Origin: Capronia americana
Taxonomy: Eukaryota; Ascomycota; Eurotiomycetes; Chaetothyriales; Herpotrichiellaceae
Reading direction: 5' to 3'
Assembly: GCA_016110215.1 (NCBI GenBank)
Contig: JADWQD010000006.1
Coordinates: forward strand, 1,736,001-1,800,000
DNA length: 64,000 nucleotides
Both the position numbers and the translations under genes were made by a program. Each line of letters begins with the position of its first letter. Position 1 is the first letter of the stretch. The notes under the pieces are model-generated. The model was not told the origin of the DNA. It saw only the letters and a program-made list of their open reading frames with translations, and searched no databases. Shown piece by piece: positions 35,026-45,527 of this stretch.

Positions 35026-37650
35026 ATGAGGATCTCTTATGACAGTGCGGTGGCAATGCATCCAGAGATAGCAGATTCTGACGCCGAGTCTGACTTCGGT
35101 CCACCTGACTACCCAACTCATGTGCCTGGAGATGAAAGTGAGGCTGTCCACGCACCACTGGCCTCCCCATCCGAAGTTGATTTCGATCAGTTTCTGGATC
35201 CAACCCAGAGACTCTCATCTTCTGCTTCGTACCAACTCAACAACGTTAGCCCGTTTGACGGCGCTGGTGACAGCAGTACCCAGTCTGCAGTCAATGGGGC
35301 CAGTGCGGATACACATCTCACATCACTTTCAATTCATATGTCGCCCGCAGTAATGGCCAAGAAAAGAGCTCGCAGTGCTCTGCAGGATGGACCCAACGAT
35401 GCATCACACGAGGGATCTGGCAAGAAGGCAAAGTCTAAGAGGTCGAAGACTTATGGCGCAGCGTCCAGGTCGCGATCTGCCTTGGGAGATGATCTATTCG
35501 CACCATCTCTAGCATCATTACCAGAACCAAAGACTTCAGAACCAGAGGACCCTGCTGAGACTACAGCAAACCAAGGAATGTCTGGCTCACCGTCAGCCTC
35601 GGCTGAGCCAAGCATGCTGGTAGCGACCAGTTCAAGCGACCAGACCGGAGTAATTTCACTCCTCGGACGATCCGTACCCGAGGTAGCACCTCTCATGTCA
35701 ACTTCCATGGCTTCCATAGGACAATACCAATCCATTAACTTGGATTTCCGTGGAGGCTTGGACGCTAACGCTAATCCATTTGGATCTTTGAGTCAGGTAT
35801 CTCTGGAAGGGGACCTTAACCAATCTGGAACAGAAAATCCTAAGCGCATGCTTGGAGCCGCCGGACAGCAACCGCCATACAATGATATGAATCCTTCAAA
35901 CCTCGGTGTACCAGAGGATCAACTGCTGCCTCCCACGTCTCAGTCCTCCCCTCACCGGCCATTAGCGATTGATCCCGCCCAGCTCATGCAGACCGACGAC
36001 TCTGCTCCCACCCAACATGTAGGCAATCATTCTCAGGGAACTGAAGGCATAGTCGAAGTCACCGATGATATTGTGGAGGTCGTCCTTCCGTCGACGGAAA
36101 AGCCGCTATCCAAGAAGCGTGGACGCAAAGCCAAGGATTCTACGTCGAATTCAACATTGCGAGCTCCAAGTCTTAGTGAAGATGTTGACGAGTTCGCCTT
36201 ACCGAGCATGCCACCTCCGAACCGGTCTCGTCGTGGAACAGTGGATTCGGTGTCTCAAGCTTCGGAGGTGTCAGGCCCGGTCTCCTCGACAAGAAATAGA
36301 ACACGGGGAATGTCAAAGCAGGTCATCGTAAACGGGCCAGCACAGCTTGACGAATCATCACCGGGAAAGCAGTCAACGAACGAACTCGATCTAAGTGATG
36401 AAATTATAGTAGGGCTACCAAAAGAGGCGTACAAGCCGCGCCCGAGTCGCTCACGCTCAAAGGCCATGGCGGAGGATGAAGAATTGCCTCACCCAAAGGC
36501 CGACGAATCATCCCCAGCAAAGCCCCCATCCAGCGAGCTCAATATGAGCGATGAAGCAGCTATCGGCCTGCCAAAGGACAACTACAAGCCTCGACCAAGT
36601 CGATCTCGGTCAAAGAAGGTCGTTGACGAGGCACCGAATCGTTTGCCGCCAGAGGAAGAACTCGACCACCGGACCCCAGCGAAGCGCAGCACCATCAGTA
36701 TTCCAGAGGCAGAAACACCTCCTGTGCCATCGACAAAATCCAGCGTGAAGAAAGGCCGTAAAAGCAAAGTCAAGCGTGCGAAGACATCAGCCGCAGCTCT
36801 CCTCAAGAAGACAGAACCAATGCTAAGCGAGGGTGAAGAGGATGTTGTGTGGATGGATACGAAGCCCGCACCGGTGCAACTACAATTACCCCCTGATCTG
36901 AAGGCTCTCAAAAAAGAGCCCGATATGCCGGATGCTGACCAAGCCGAAGACGATATAGTTTCTCACAAGCGCTCGATAGGCAAGGACACTCACATAACAA
37001 TTGAGATTCCCAGCAACGCAGAGGCTAAGAACCCTGTGGCGGAGCCGAAGAAGCGAGGCAGGAAGCCCAAGAAGGTGCAGCAGAAAGTGGAAGAGAAGGT
37101 CGTAGATGAAGACGAAGGGAAGCCCCAACAGGAGGATGACTCGAAATCGCGGCCTGCGTTGGCCGAAAAATCCAACAATGCCCGTGGTGTTGGCCCGGAC
37201 ACGATCGATAGCCCAATTGGCAGAGGCGCCAAAACGACTCCCACCGTCTCACCCTTCACGTCGCCCGAACCTGAAGCAAAAGCACCATCGAAGCCCGCCA
37301 AAATACCGGTTAAGGAAAAGGAAAATCAACCCCAGACCACGCCGGCAAAGTCCAAACCCTCTGCACCGCCGTTCTCGACAGAGAAAGGTCCCACGAAGCA
37401 CTCCCCGATCACTAGCCTCACGAGCTCTGGACGAAAGGCCATCTACCGCGTCGGCTTATCACGACGGCAGAACATCCCGAGTCTGTTGAGGAAGGTGGAC
37501 AGGGACAAACCCCCACCGAAGAACATGGCGATCAAACAGAAGGAGAGGAAAGTCAAAATGGACGAGCATCATGACGGAGAGGAAGGAGGTGGGCGCGATC
37601 CCGGCGAGATGAGAGGCGCCGATGGGATGTTGGTCGAATGGGAGTTTTAG
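35026..37650 (+). CDS. AT-hook protein with duplicated GLPK..YKPRPSRSRSK repeat
   Basis: A single open frame of about 874 residues from the ATG at 35026; an upstream in-frame extension starts only at a TTG. It is rich in S, P, K, E and is mostly disordered. Two AT-hook-like cores are visible: KKRGRKAK (about residue 365) and KKRGRKPKK (about 670). A unit occurs twice in the middle: LDLSDEIIVGLPKEAYKPR then SRSRSK, and LNMSDEAAIGLPKDNYKPR then SRSRSK, about 55 residues apart. A possible SUMO-type site LKKEPD lies near 630. The C-terminal block KAIYRVGLSRRQNIPSLLRKV looks conserved and folded. I recognise this as a fungal AT-hook-type nuclear protein but not its function. Confidence 0.8.
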   Translation: MRISYDSAVAMHPEIADSDAESDFGPPDYPTHVPGDESEAVHAPLASPSEVDFDQFLDPTQRLSSSASYQLNNVSPFDGAGDSSTQSAVNGASADTHLTSLSIHMSPAVMAKKRARSALQDGPNDASHEGSGKKAKSKRSKTYGAASRSRSALGDDLFAPSLASLPEPKTSEPEDPAETTANQGMSGSPSASAEPSMLVATSSSDQTGVISLLGRSVPEVAPLMSTSMASIGQYQSINLDFRGGLDANANPFGSLSQVSLEGDLNQSGTENPKRMLGAAGQQPPYNDMNPSNLGVPEDQLLPPTSQSSPHRPLAIDPAQLMQTDDSAPTQHVGNHSQGTEGIVEVTDDIVEVVLPSTEKPLSKKRGRKAKDSTSNSTLRAPSLSEDVDEFALPSMPPPNRSRRGTVDSVSQASEVSGPVSSTRNRTRGMSKQVIVNGPAQLDESSPGKQSTNELDLSDEIIVGLPKEAYKPRPSRSRSKAMAEDEELPHPKADESSPAKPPSSELNMSDEAAIGLPKDNYKPRPSRSRSKKVVDEAPNRLPPEEELDHRTPAKRSTISIPEAETPPVPSTKSSVKKGRKSKVKRAKTSAAALLKKTEPMLSEGEEDVVWMDTKPAPVQLQLPPDLKALKKEPDMPDADQAEDDIVSHKRSIGKDTHITIEIPSNAEAKNPVAEPKKRGRKPKKVQQKVEEKVVDEDEGKPQQEDDSKSRPALAEKSNNARGVGPDTIDSPIGRGAKTTPTVSPFTSPEPEAKAPSKPAKIPVKEKENQPQTTPAKSKPSAPPFSTEKGPTKHSPITSLTSSGRKAIYRVGLSRRQNIPSLLRKVDRDKPPPKNMAIKQKERKVKMDEHHDGEEGGGRDPGEMRGADGMLVEWEF

Positions 37651-38404
37651 AACTCGGTACGATCAGGTTTCAGCTGGTTCCTTTCCTGCTTCTCTCTCTG
37701 GTTTATATTACCGCTGGCGGGCGTTGTGTATGGTCACGAAGCCTATGATTGACGAAAGGACGGATTGTGAAATGTTGCGGCAACACAGCAGAGCACTCTT
37801 GATGCCCGTCGGTCAAATCGACCACATGTTAAGAGGAAGAAACATTGTACAACAAACAGGTTCTTATTCGTTCTACGCGTTCCGTCTTGCAGGGAAGTCC
37901 TCACAACTCTCAGCATCAAAAGTGCCGTAGTTCGCGGTCATTGCGAAGGTTGAGCGTCACCAATCTTAGCACTTGAATGCCCTCCCGAGAATCACAGCCT
38001 CAATCGGCATCTAGAACCCGCAAGGACGGTCCGTCTAGCATTAAGGGAGTTGGAACGAGATACGCGAGAAGCAACAGAGGAGTCCGGCGAGACAGCTTCC
38101 CGGGACCATTCTGCCGAGACCACAAAATGGAAACCTAGAATGGGAGGGCAGTTCATAGTATCTGTGCAGGTCATTCAGCATTATTACCCCATATCGTACC
38201 GCACATCCCTCTGTGTCTCGTGCTGTCAGACCCCAAGACAGACACTCTCGGAACTGCACTCCACCTTGACTGACCGTTGCGGCCCACCGATAAAAACACC
38301 CAGAACACCCCTTGTGGGTTACCAATCGTTAGAACTTCACTCCTGTTAAATCACCGTGTAGTGTCAACACCGCCGCCGACTCCTGTATCATCTGGTATCT
38401 CTTA
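37651..38404. other. Convergent intergenic region
   Basis: Lies between the AT-hook gene (plus) and the PMP3-family gene (minus). The two short plus-strand frames have no domain. No gene is supported. Confidence 0.5.
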
Positions 38405-39011
38405 TTAATCTTGTGACTGAATCTTATTATCCCCCTTCACGACCTCCGAGTAGCTCGGCGGCGCGCCAGGCTCGTCACTTCCTGCGCCCACGCTCGGGCC
38501 CTGAGGCAGCTGCTGGTTCGGATCCTGACTGTGACTCTGACTCCCATTGCCTGCCGGAGGGGCCGGAGCCGGTCGGTTGCTCCCCTGTCCGCTTGGCGGA
38601 GGCGGAGCCGGTCGATTGTGCCCTTGGCCCTGAGCCTGGCCTGGGGCTTGCGTGCCGTAATCTCGGCTTGGTTCATGGCGAATATAATAATATGTGACTC
38701 GTCCGCCGTGCTGGCCTCCTTGGCGTTCCGAGTCAGGCAGCACTTCATAGTCGTAGTCGCGCTCGGGGTGGCGGGCGATGATGTACCAGGCGTGCAGGAG
38801 GCCCGGGAGATAGCCAAGCATGCACAGGAGGATGTTGATCAAGGAGTCGGCGGAACAGAGGCCTGATTTGATCCATACTGTAGAGAGAAGGGTACGGGTT
38901 AGTTAGTGCGTTTATGTGGGTGGAAAGGCGAGGCCACCAGGGAGGCTACGGACCTGCGATAGGAGGGAATAAGATGGCGATGAAGCCGAGGAAGAGGTCG
39001 CCACAGGACAT
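38405..39011 (-). CDS. PMP3/UPF0057-family membrane protein with extended tail
   Basis: 176 residues from exons 39011-38954 and 38877-38405, phase 1. The first 50 residues are a complete PMP3 (plasma membrane proteolipid 3) module: MSCGDLFLGFIAILFPPIAV, then WIKSGLCSADSLINILLCM and LGYLPGLLHAWYII, two membrane helices with the usual cytosolic ends. PMP3 itself is only about 55 residues, so the remaining 120, rich in G, P, Q, N and S, are an extension. Near the end lies PPSYSEVV, a PPxY motif of the kind bound by WW domains of Rsp5/Nedd4 ubiquitin ligases. The family affects membrane potential and salt tolerance. The exon 1 donor is GTCCGT, which is unusual, but the phase and the homologous join support it. 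Confidence 0.9.
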
Positions 39012-40489
39012 GGCGATGATGGTAGACCGTTCGGTGATAATGACAGGCATGCAAAAGGTGGAACAAGTGTGCTATGAGAAGTGTTTATATGGCAAAATTT
39101 GGGCGAGTTGCCTGCGCAGAAGAAACGAAGATGCCTGGGTGGTGATAAAGGGTCGACCGAGCTTTAATCGCGCATTGGCAGGTCGAAGTCTGGGGTCATG
39201 CGAGGCTGATGAGGGGGTTTTGAGGGAGGCTGAGCAAATGACGCAACGGAGCCCGCCGGTCGTACGAGCTGGTACGAGTACGGCAGAGTACTTGACCATA
39301 GATAGCAGGGTGTTCGGCGAGATCAGCGCGTCCTAGTATCAGAGGGTACACGATGATAGGAAGTCGCCAGATCACGTCGCTGCACATGAAAAGGGATTTA
39401 CAGAGTGGCTATCCGCCTGGGCACCGGGGTGTTTTGGGGTCAATAGTGTCAGGAGAACTGCAGAGCCGACTCGAAGAGAAGAGATGGAGCTACTGTAAAG
39501 AGCAAGGCAACGTTGAGATGAGCAGCTTTGCTCTCATGACAGGAGAAATACATAGAAGTAGTTGTAGAAAATCTTTCAGCTATGCCTCGTACAACGTATT
39601 ATTCTCCCTTCTGCGCAATAAGGAAATAGACCGACTAGCCCTTCCAGCAAAATCCCCAATGAACCACGGATTCCTGCCCGTTTTGTGGTCAACATTCAGC
39701 GAATGTGATATTGTCAACGAACTTGAATTCGACCCATGTGGAGCTGGGGTCGAGTTTCTGGTGTGCACTTTGCTATATGAATATTCAAGCTACGTTTGAA
39801 CATGGGGTGACTTGGAATACCTGCTACCTAGTGTGGGCGCGTTGATGCAGAGGTGTTCATCTCCACTGTCGGACATTGGCTCGAGATTGTCTAAAGTCAA
39901 CTGGTGTTCAACGGCTACGTCAGTACAGAGCAAGCAGATGGACATAAACGTTGCCGTTGAGACAGCTGACGAATATTGGGCATTCAGTCTCTACATAACT
40001 CCACTGGCTAACACGACGTCTCCGGTCATGAAGTCCCCTGGCGTGATGCATGGGTGTTTCGTCATTGATCACGACTTGGGGTTTTTCATGCCCTCATCCC
40101 TGTCTCGTGGCCGTGAAGCTCGGAGGTCGTACAATTTGGCGGCGATCTTTATCCCTCTATAAATTCGAAATACTTTTCCAACACGTCTGGCTGAGCGCAG
40201 ATCAACAGCTCGCCTGATCTCGTCAATCAGGTATTTGCCTCTTTCTAGTCGTATTGCGAGCGATGGTAGACCATCCTGCCGCGCGAGGACCCCTGGCGCA
40301 TGTGAGTCCCTTCGAGGGTCGGCAGGGTTGACATTCGTGTTGATTTCCGGAGACGAGGGAGCGACGCTGCCATATGGAGGATGTCCCTACGCAGGATGCT
40401 GGCCTTTGTATCCCCGAGTACGTGGTCGATTCTCTGCTTCTGCTCGAAAATACGTCGAGGACTCCGGCACATCGTATCATGGTTTGCCT
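39012..40489. other. Intergenic region, PMP3 promoter with GTAC cluster
   Basis: No gene supported; the 148-codon frame at 39353-39799 has no domain. At 39262-39291 there are four GTAC tetranucleotides within 30 bases, arranged around CGAGTAC. This lies about 250 bases upstream of the PMP3-family start. Confidence 0.5.
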
Positions 40490-41788
40490 TCACACATGTT
40501 TCCAGCCATTCCAGATGAGAATGTGCTGCTCATCTATGGCACAAATGGCACCATTTTCCTCCCGTCTTTCCAACGAGTTCTCGCCTTCTTTGACCCATCT
40601 GGCCATTTTCCTTTCCACATTTTTCATACTCTTCGTCTCTCGCGGAAGGACAGTTCTCCGGAGACGATTCGTCCACACACCCGTGATGTACTGTGTGGCA
40701 GACACGAAGTTCTCGTCAGGACCGGAATGTGTAGTGTTGTAAGCATCAACAGTATAGCCGACCCTCACAGAAGGGTTGACGTAGATCCTCTGCCCCGCTC
40801 CGGGGTTGGTGACATTCATGTCCGTATGAATGAGACAACACTCACTTGCTTCGAGGTGCTTTGAGGCGAGACTATCGCTCAGAGCACGAAATCGAAGACC
40901 TTCGTAGAAGGGAGCGCTATCCATTACAATCATTCCGTTCCAGCACGACGCAACTTTCGTGGGCATACCCTTAAGCATAGTCTCGCGAGACTCTATGCCG
41001 CGGAAATACGGAAAGGTAGACTGAATTGTTCCGAGTCCCTCGGAATCGCGGAGAGCAAAGGTGTCGTAGTATGCAGGTGGAAGATGAAAGTCGAGCGCAC
41101 ATGCCGCCGAGAAAGAGCCTTGATTTGTCGCCAGTAGTGTGAGGACGTCCTGTGGTCGAAACACAACATCGTTGAGGAATAGAATCTTATCAAATTTCTG
41201 GCCTTGCTCATCGTGGAATTTGAAGAGCGGATCTAGAGCTCTGTTCCGTAAGCGCGCAAGGTACGGTATTCTTCGCAGCTCCTTGCCCCATTGCGTCCCG
41301 ACGGTTGTGGTCTGTATCCAGCCTTGTCGTGGAGTGCCCTGATCATCGAGTGGTCCGGCATTGATCTCATCAGCGTGTGTGGTGGGATCTAAGATGGTGA
41401 CATGTGGGATGGTGTTCTGCACCAACACATCGTCCAAGAGCTTCAGGACTTCCTTCGTGTTGTCCAAGCTCCCCGACTCAAGGATGCTCACGTATATGTT
41501 TTCCTTGCCTAGCACGCCTATCAGGTCCAGAAGCGCCTGGCCCCATCGCTCTGATATCACGCGGGCGTTTGTCCAGAACTGCGCGACGATGAAGATTTTC
41601 TGGTCCCGTAACGGCGTCGGGAGGACGGCGGGCGAGGTATACGTGTGCGATATGAGGTTGCGACTGAATTCGCGGTGGTGCTTCAGTATGGTAAGTAGGT
41701 CAAGGACGAAGAGGGCGCCGAGGAAATAGAGCAGGAGACGAACAAGACGTCGTGGCAGCGAGGATCGACGGTAGGAACGGCGGAGCAT
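40490..41788 (-). CDS. GT69 (CAP59/CMT1-like) alpha-1,3-mannosyltransferase
   Basis: 432 residues from the ATG at 41788; the upstream frame extension has no better start. It is a type II membrane protein: short basic N-terminus (MLRRSYRRSSLPRR), then one helix LVRLLLYFLGALFVLDLLTIL, then the lumenal catalytic domain. Landmarks of the cryptococcal mannosyltransferase/CAP59 family are FIVAQFWTNARVI, SILESGSLDNTK, KILFLNDVVF (the NDV-type metal site) and HTDMNVTNPG near the end. Golgi transfer of mannose to surface polysaccharide or glycolipid is the expected role. It is divergent from aconitase X. Confidence 0.9.
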   Translation of the reverse strand: MLRRSYRRSSLPRRLVRLLLYFLGALFVLDLLTILKHHREFSRNLISHTYTSPAVLPTPLRDQKIFIVAQFWTNARVISERWGQALLDLIGVLGKENIYVSILESGSLDNTKEVLKLLDDVLVQNTIPHVTILDPTTHADEINAGPLDDQGTPRQGWIQTTTVGTQWGKELRRIPYLARLRNRALDPLFKFHDEQGQKFDKILFLNDVVFRPQDVLTLLATNQGSFSAACALDFHLPPAYYDTFALRDSEGLGTIQSTFPYFRGIESRETMLKGMPTKVASCWNGMIVMDSAPFYEGLRFRALSDSLASKHLEASECCLIHTDMNVTNPGAGQRIYVNPSVRVGYTVDAYNTTHSGPDENFVSATQYITGVWTNRLRRTVLPRETKSMKNVERKMARWVKEGENSLERREENGAICAIDEQHILIWNGWKHV

Positions 41789-42893
41789 CACGGCAGCGAG
41801 GACGACCAATCCATCTGCTGCTGTATCGGAAGCATCATGGGGAGAATGATGTGGAAGGCAACACAAAACGCACAGATATGCTCTGATGAGCTTGGGCCCG
41901 TTTGACTTGTCTTGGAAGCAATCAATTGATGGGCGACGGCAACAGAGCGTGAACCCCTGAGCCACGCTTATGTAAGCCCGCCTAGGCGCCCATCCACACC
42001 TCCACCACGTCCAAAGCTTAAATGACAAGTGACTGAGAAGTGAATGGAAGTCAGCACCAACACCAAACTCGCCAGCAATGTTATCTGACCCTGACGGTGA
42101 AATCTAAGACAGAGCAGGAACAATCGAGAGAATCGTATTATGCTTTTTTCATTCAGCCTGCAGACATAAGGGAAAAGCGCCCTAAGTTCATGAGCACGCG
42201 GCCTTTCCCCAAGTAATATCTCAGCTGTTGCTTTTAACAATCCTAGCACTATCCTGGAACTTCATTGAGCTCAATAACGACTTTACTACTTGTGTATATG
42301 AAGACGGTCATACAGCCTTCGATGATCTGCAAATGGATGTGGACTGAATACAGCACCCGCTTGTGGCAGATGTTACCAACTTTTGATTATATGCTCATAA
42401 TCCTGAACTAAACTCAATAGGAACACTAACCTCCAAGGATTAGTGGACAAAATGCATACGCCATCGGATACCTCTGGCAAATTCATTCTCTTCGAATCCC
42501 CAGGTTGAACCAGTATTCCGGGTAGAAACACGTTGCGAAAAGAGAGACATCTCATTCTACGCTGGCTCCTCGGCTGTTGCTCCATCGACTTAGCCACCAA
42601 AGAACTAGTGAATGTCATCCACACAGTTCCAAGTGAGGCCATCGGAAGCGGCAAGGGTTCGCTACACAGTAGGGGGGCAGCTTGCTCTGCTGCCCTAAAG
42701 GATAACAACTCCGTCAATCGTCAAGCCGACAGAGCAGGACATATCCGTGGTCGCAGATGTCCGGAATTAACAAAGGTGAGCCTTGTCTTCAAAATTGCAG
42801 CCACAACGTATTTTGACGTATGTACAAGATTCCAGACCCATTGCGATACAATACCAGCGGTACGATAGGGTTCAAGTTTGTGAGGATCAAAAG
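41789..42893. other. Divergent spacer, GT69 / aconitase X
   Basis: 1.1 kb with no supported gene. One copy of TCCGGA lies about 135 bases before the aconitase X start, which is not informative on its own. Confidence 0.5.
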
Positions 42894-44615
42894 ATGGCGA
42901 TGAGAATCCAGGGACATAGTCTCGTCGGCGGAGCAGCTTCGGGAAATCTTCTTGTGTCAGACACCAGCCTGAGTTTCTGGGGCGGCATCAGTCCTGATAC
43001 AGGTATAATTATCGAACAGCACCATCCGCTGCGAGGCGAATGTGTCACAGGCAGAATCTTCGCTATCCCTTCAGGACGTGGTTCCTGTACTGGAAGTGGC
43101 GTGCTCCTGGAGCTTTTGCTGAAGAAGCGAGGACCAGCGGCATTAATCTTTCAGCATGTGGATGAAATCTTGACAATGGGCGTTATGGTGGCAAAACAGA
43201 TGTTTGAGCTTTCGATCCCCGTTCTCGTCGTATCGATGGGAGACTTTGTCTCCCTGAGCAGCGGCACACCTGCCAGCGTTGATGGCCCCGAACTGGCTTT
43301 CGGCGAGCCTTCGCGAATGTCATATACGCACTCACCCTCTAAGATACATCGGCCAATGCACATCAAGTTGGGGCCGAGAGATGAGCGTCTCCTGGCTGGA
43401 GACTCCGGTCTTGCAGCCAAATTTGCCATGGAGATATTGGTAGACGTTGCTGGAATGCAAGGCGCTGAGGAATTTCTGGATGTGTCTCAGGCACATATCG
43501 ACGCCTGCATATACATTGGACCGGCGAGCCTTTTGTTCGCAGAAAGATTCTTGTCTCTCGGTGCCAGATTCGCAGTTCCCACAACGCTGAACTCTATCTC
43601 GATCGACCAACGCCGTTGGCGTGAGATTGGCATGGACCCGATTCTGGCCAGAGAGGCAGGCAAACTAGCACAGGCATATATGTCAATGGGTGCTGTGATG
43701 AGCTTCACATGCGCACCCTATCTGTTGGAAACAGCTCCCAAGGCTGGCGAGAATATCGGCTGGGCTGAATCAAATGCTGTTGTGTTTGCCAATAGTGTGC
43801 TCGGCGCTCGAACCCAGAAGTATCCGGACTTCCTGGACGTCTGCATTGCTCTGACTGGTCGAGCGCCGGCCTTCGGATGCCATCTCGACGAGGCGCGGCT
43901 ACCAAAACTTCAGATCAAAGTTGCAGCCCTCTCAGGTGCAGATGACTCATTCTGGCCATTACTGGGATACCATGTCGGCAAACTGGCAGGTCCGGATATC
44001 CCCCTAATATGTGGCCTCGGAGACTCGAGTCCAAGCGTATCGGATATGAAAGCGTTCGGGGCAGCGTTCGCAACGACCGCTTCAGCGCCAATGTTCCATA
44101 TCGCGGGAGTCACTCCCGAATCCGCCAGGGTCAACATATCCAGCGCAGAATTGCCCTGCTATGAGATTGGCAAGGACGAGCTGAAACATTGTTGGACACA
44201 GCTGAATACTGCTATTGATTCTTCACTCGGACTTGTCTCATTGGGAAACCCTCATTTCTCCCTGGAAGAGTTCGCTAAGCTCGCGATGCTGTGCCCAGGG
44301 CAGAAGAAGCATTCTGGGGTCGAGGTCGCCATAACGACGAGCCGAGCTATTAGCGAAAAAGCTGCCGAAGCTGGATATCTCAATGTGTTGAAGTCCTTCG
44401 GAGCGCGCGTCATCACAGATACGTGTTGGTGCATGCTCGGCGAGCCAGTTGTTCCCGTGCATGCAATCAATATCATGACAAACTCGGCGAAATATGCTCA
44501 TTATGCGCCAGGGATGGTACAACGAGGAGTACATTTCGGAAGTCTGTCGAGCTGTGTAAATGCAGCATGCAGAGGATACTGTACGCCAACCATACCGGAC
44601 TGGCTCGCTGGCTGA
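42894..44615 (+). CDS. Aconitase X (fused small and large domains)
   Basis: 573 residues, intronless, from the ATG at 42894. The N-terminal 130 residues are the swivelling small domain (DUF126), with GGISPDTG, HHPLRGECVTGRIF and the serine-rich loop PSGRGSCTGSG. The rest is the large domain (DUF521) with GRDERLLAGDSG-like sequence, TLNSISIDQ and a set of cysteines: CAPY, TDTCWCM and NAACRGYC. Aconitase X proteins are iron-sulphur dehydratases. Characterised fused members act as cis-3-hydroxy-L-proline dehydratases, and split archaeal members work in the mevalonate pathway. The fused form here fits the first, but the substrate is inferred. It stands alone beside a mannosyltransferase, with no proline-pathway gene next to it. 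Confidence 0.9.
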   Translation: MAMRIQGHSLVGGAASGNLLVSDTSLSFWGGISPDTGIIIEQHHPLRGECVTGRIFAIPSGRGSCTGSGVLLELLLKKRGPAALIFQHVDEILTMGVMVAKQMFELSIPVLVVSMGDFVSLSSGTPASVDGPELAFGEPSRMSYTHSPSKIHRPMHIKLGPRDERLLAGDSGLAAKFAMEILVDVAGMQGAEEFLDVSQAHIDACIYIGPASLLFAERFLSLGARFAVPTTLNSISIDQRRWREIGMDPILAREAGKLAQAYMSMGAVMSFTCAPYLLETAPKAGENIGWAESNAVVFANSVLGARTQKYPDFLDVCIALTGRAPAFGCHLDEARLPKLQIKVAALSGADDSFWPLLGYHVGKLAGPDIPLICGLGDSSPSVSDMKAFGAAFATTASAPMFHIAGVTPESARVNISSAELPCYEIGKDELKHCWTQLNTAIDSSLGLVSLGNPHFSLEEFAKLAMLCPGQKKHSGVEVAITTSRAISEKAAEAGYLNVLKSFGARVITDTCWCMLGEPVVPVHAINIMTNSAKYAHYAPGMVQRGVHFGSLSSCVNAACRGYCTPTIPDWLAG

Positions 44616-45167
44616 ATTCACAACATCCGTCGACAGTGCGGCTACCATGCCCATACTAACCTCAGCTTTCGCTGACCCGAACTTCTTCGAACACAATCCA
44701 GCTGAGGTGGATAACGACGGCTTCTTCCAGGCGGGGTAGCAATGGCCCCTCCATCTCAAGTAGTCACCATACGCTATCAGTTCTCAGCTCGCATCGGTTC
44801 GCGACCAACACGAGATCGAGCTTGCATTGGCTCGATAAGCTGTCCAACATAAGCTACTGCAGTCAAGCTTTTCTTTTTGATGATCAAGCCTTCAAGAAGC
44901 GAATGCTTGGAATGCTTGAGCGAAGGCAGCTGCAGGGGCGATGACCACTCACACCTCAAGCCCCTGCAGCGCCACGTCGTACTGCAGACAGGTTTCAGGG
45001 CAGTGCTGCTGAGAACATGTGAGTCCATGACTCGGCCCGAAGAGACCCAGATGAAGGATGCGTAGCCGGTGCAGCTATAAGAGTCTCGGTCCTACCATAC
45101 ATTGAGATCTTCCAACAACTGTCAACTTAATACTTCGTACCTGCCTCACCATCCCCTCGCATTCATC
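44616..45167. other. Intergenic region
   Basis: No gene. It includes the aconitase X 3' end and the promoter of the small hydrophilic gene. Confidence 0.5.
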
Positions 45168-45527
45168 ATGGACAACATCATCAAAGAAGGCGAACAATTC
45201 CTCAAGAACCAGGAAGGTACTCAAGTAAATGAGCAAGGCAATGCTCAGAACAACTACCAAGACAGCCAGCAGGATGCGCCAAACGAGCAAGACCAACAAG
45301 GCCGGCAAGGACAAGGCATGGTGAAGAACTTTGAGCAGAACACTGGTGATGCCTATATCAACCAAGGTACGAATTGCCCTTACCCTCTGGCCACTGTCGA
45401 TGTAAGCTAATCTTTCCCGCTAGAAGTCAACCAGCTCCTCAACAAAGAAGGCGTGCCATCCGCATTAGACGGCGCCATTGATGGTGTCATCGACACGGAA
45501 GCCACCAACCTGGAGAAAGAATTCTAG
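45168..45527 (+). CDS. Small hydrophilic Q/N-rich protein
   Basis: 100 residues from exons 45168-45366 and 45424-45527, phase 1, across a GTACGA...CTAG intron. It has no hydrophobic core: the first exon is rich in Q, N, D, G (QQDAPNEQDQQGRQGQG) and lacks cysteine and tryptophan. The second exon is a short charged helix (VNQLLNKEGVPSALDGAID). The composition is that of hydrophilins or small stress proteins, but I do not recognise a named family. The ATG follows TTCATC, and CDS features fit a real gene because the splice restores frame to a natural stop. Confidence 0.7.

Noticed and set aside
39353..39799. 148-codon plus-strand frame
   Set aside because: Sequence reads like random translation and sits in the PMP3 promoter region.
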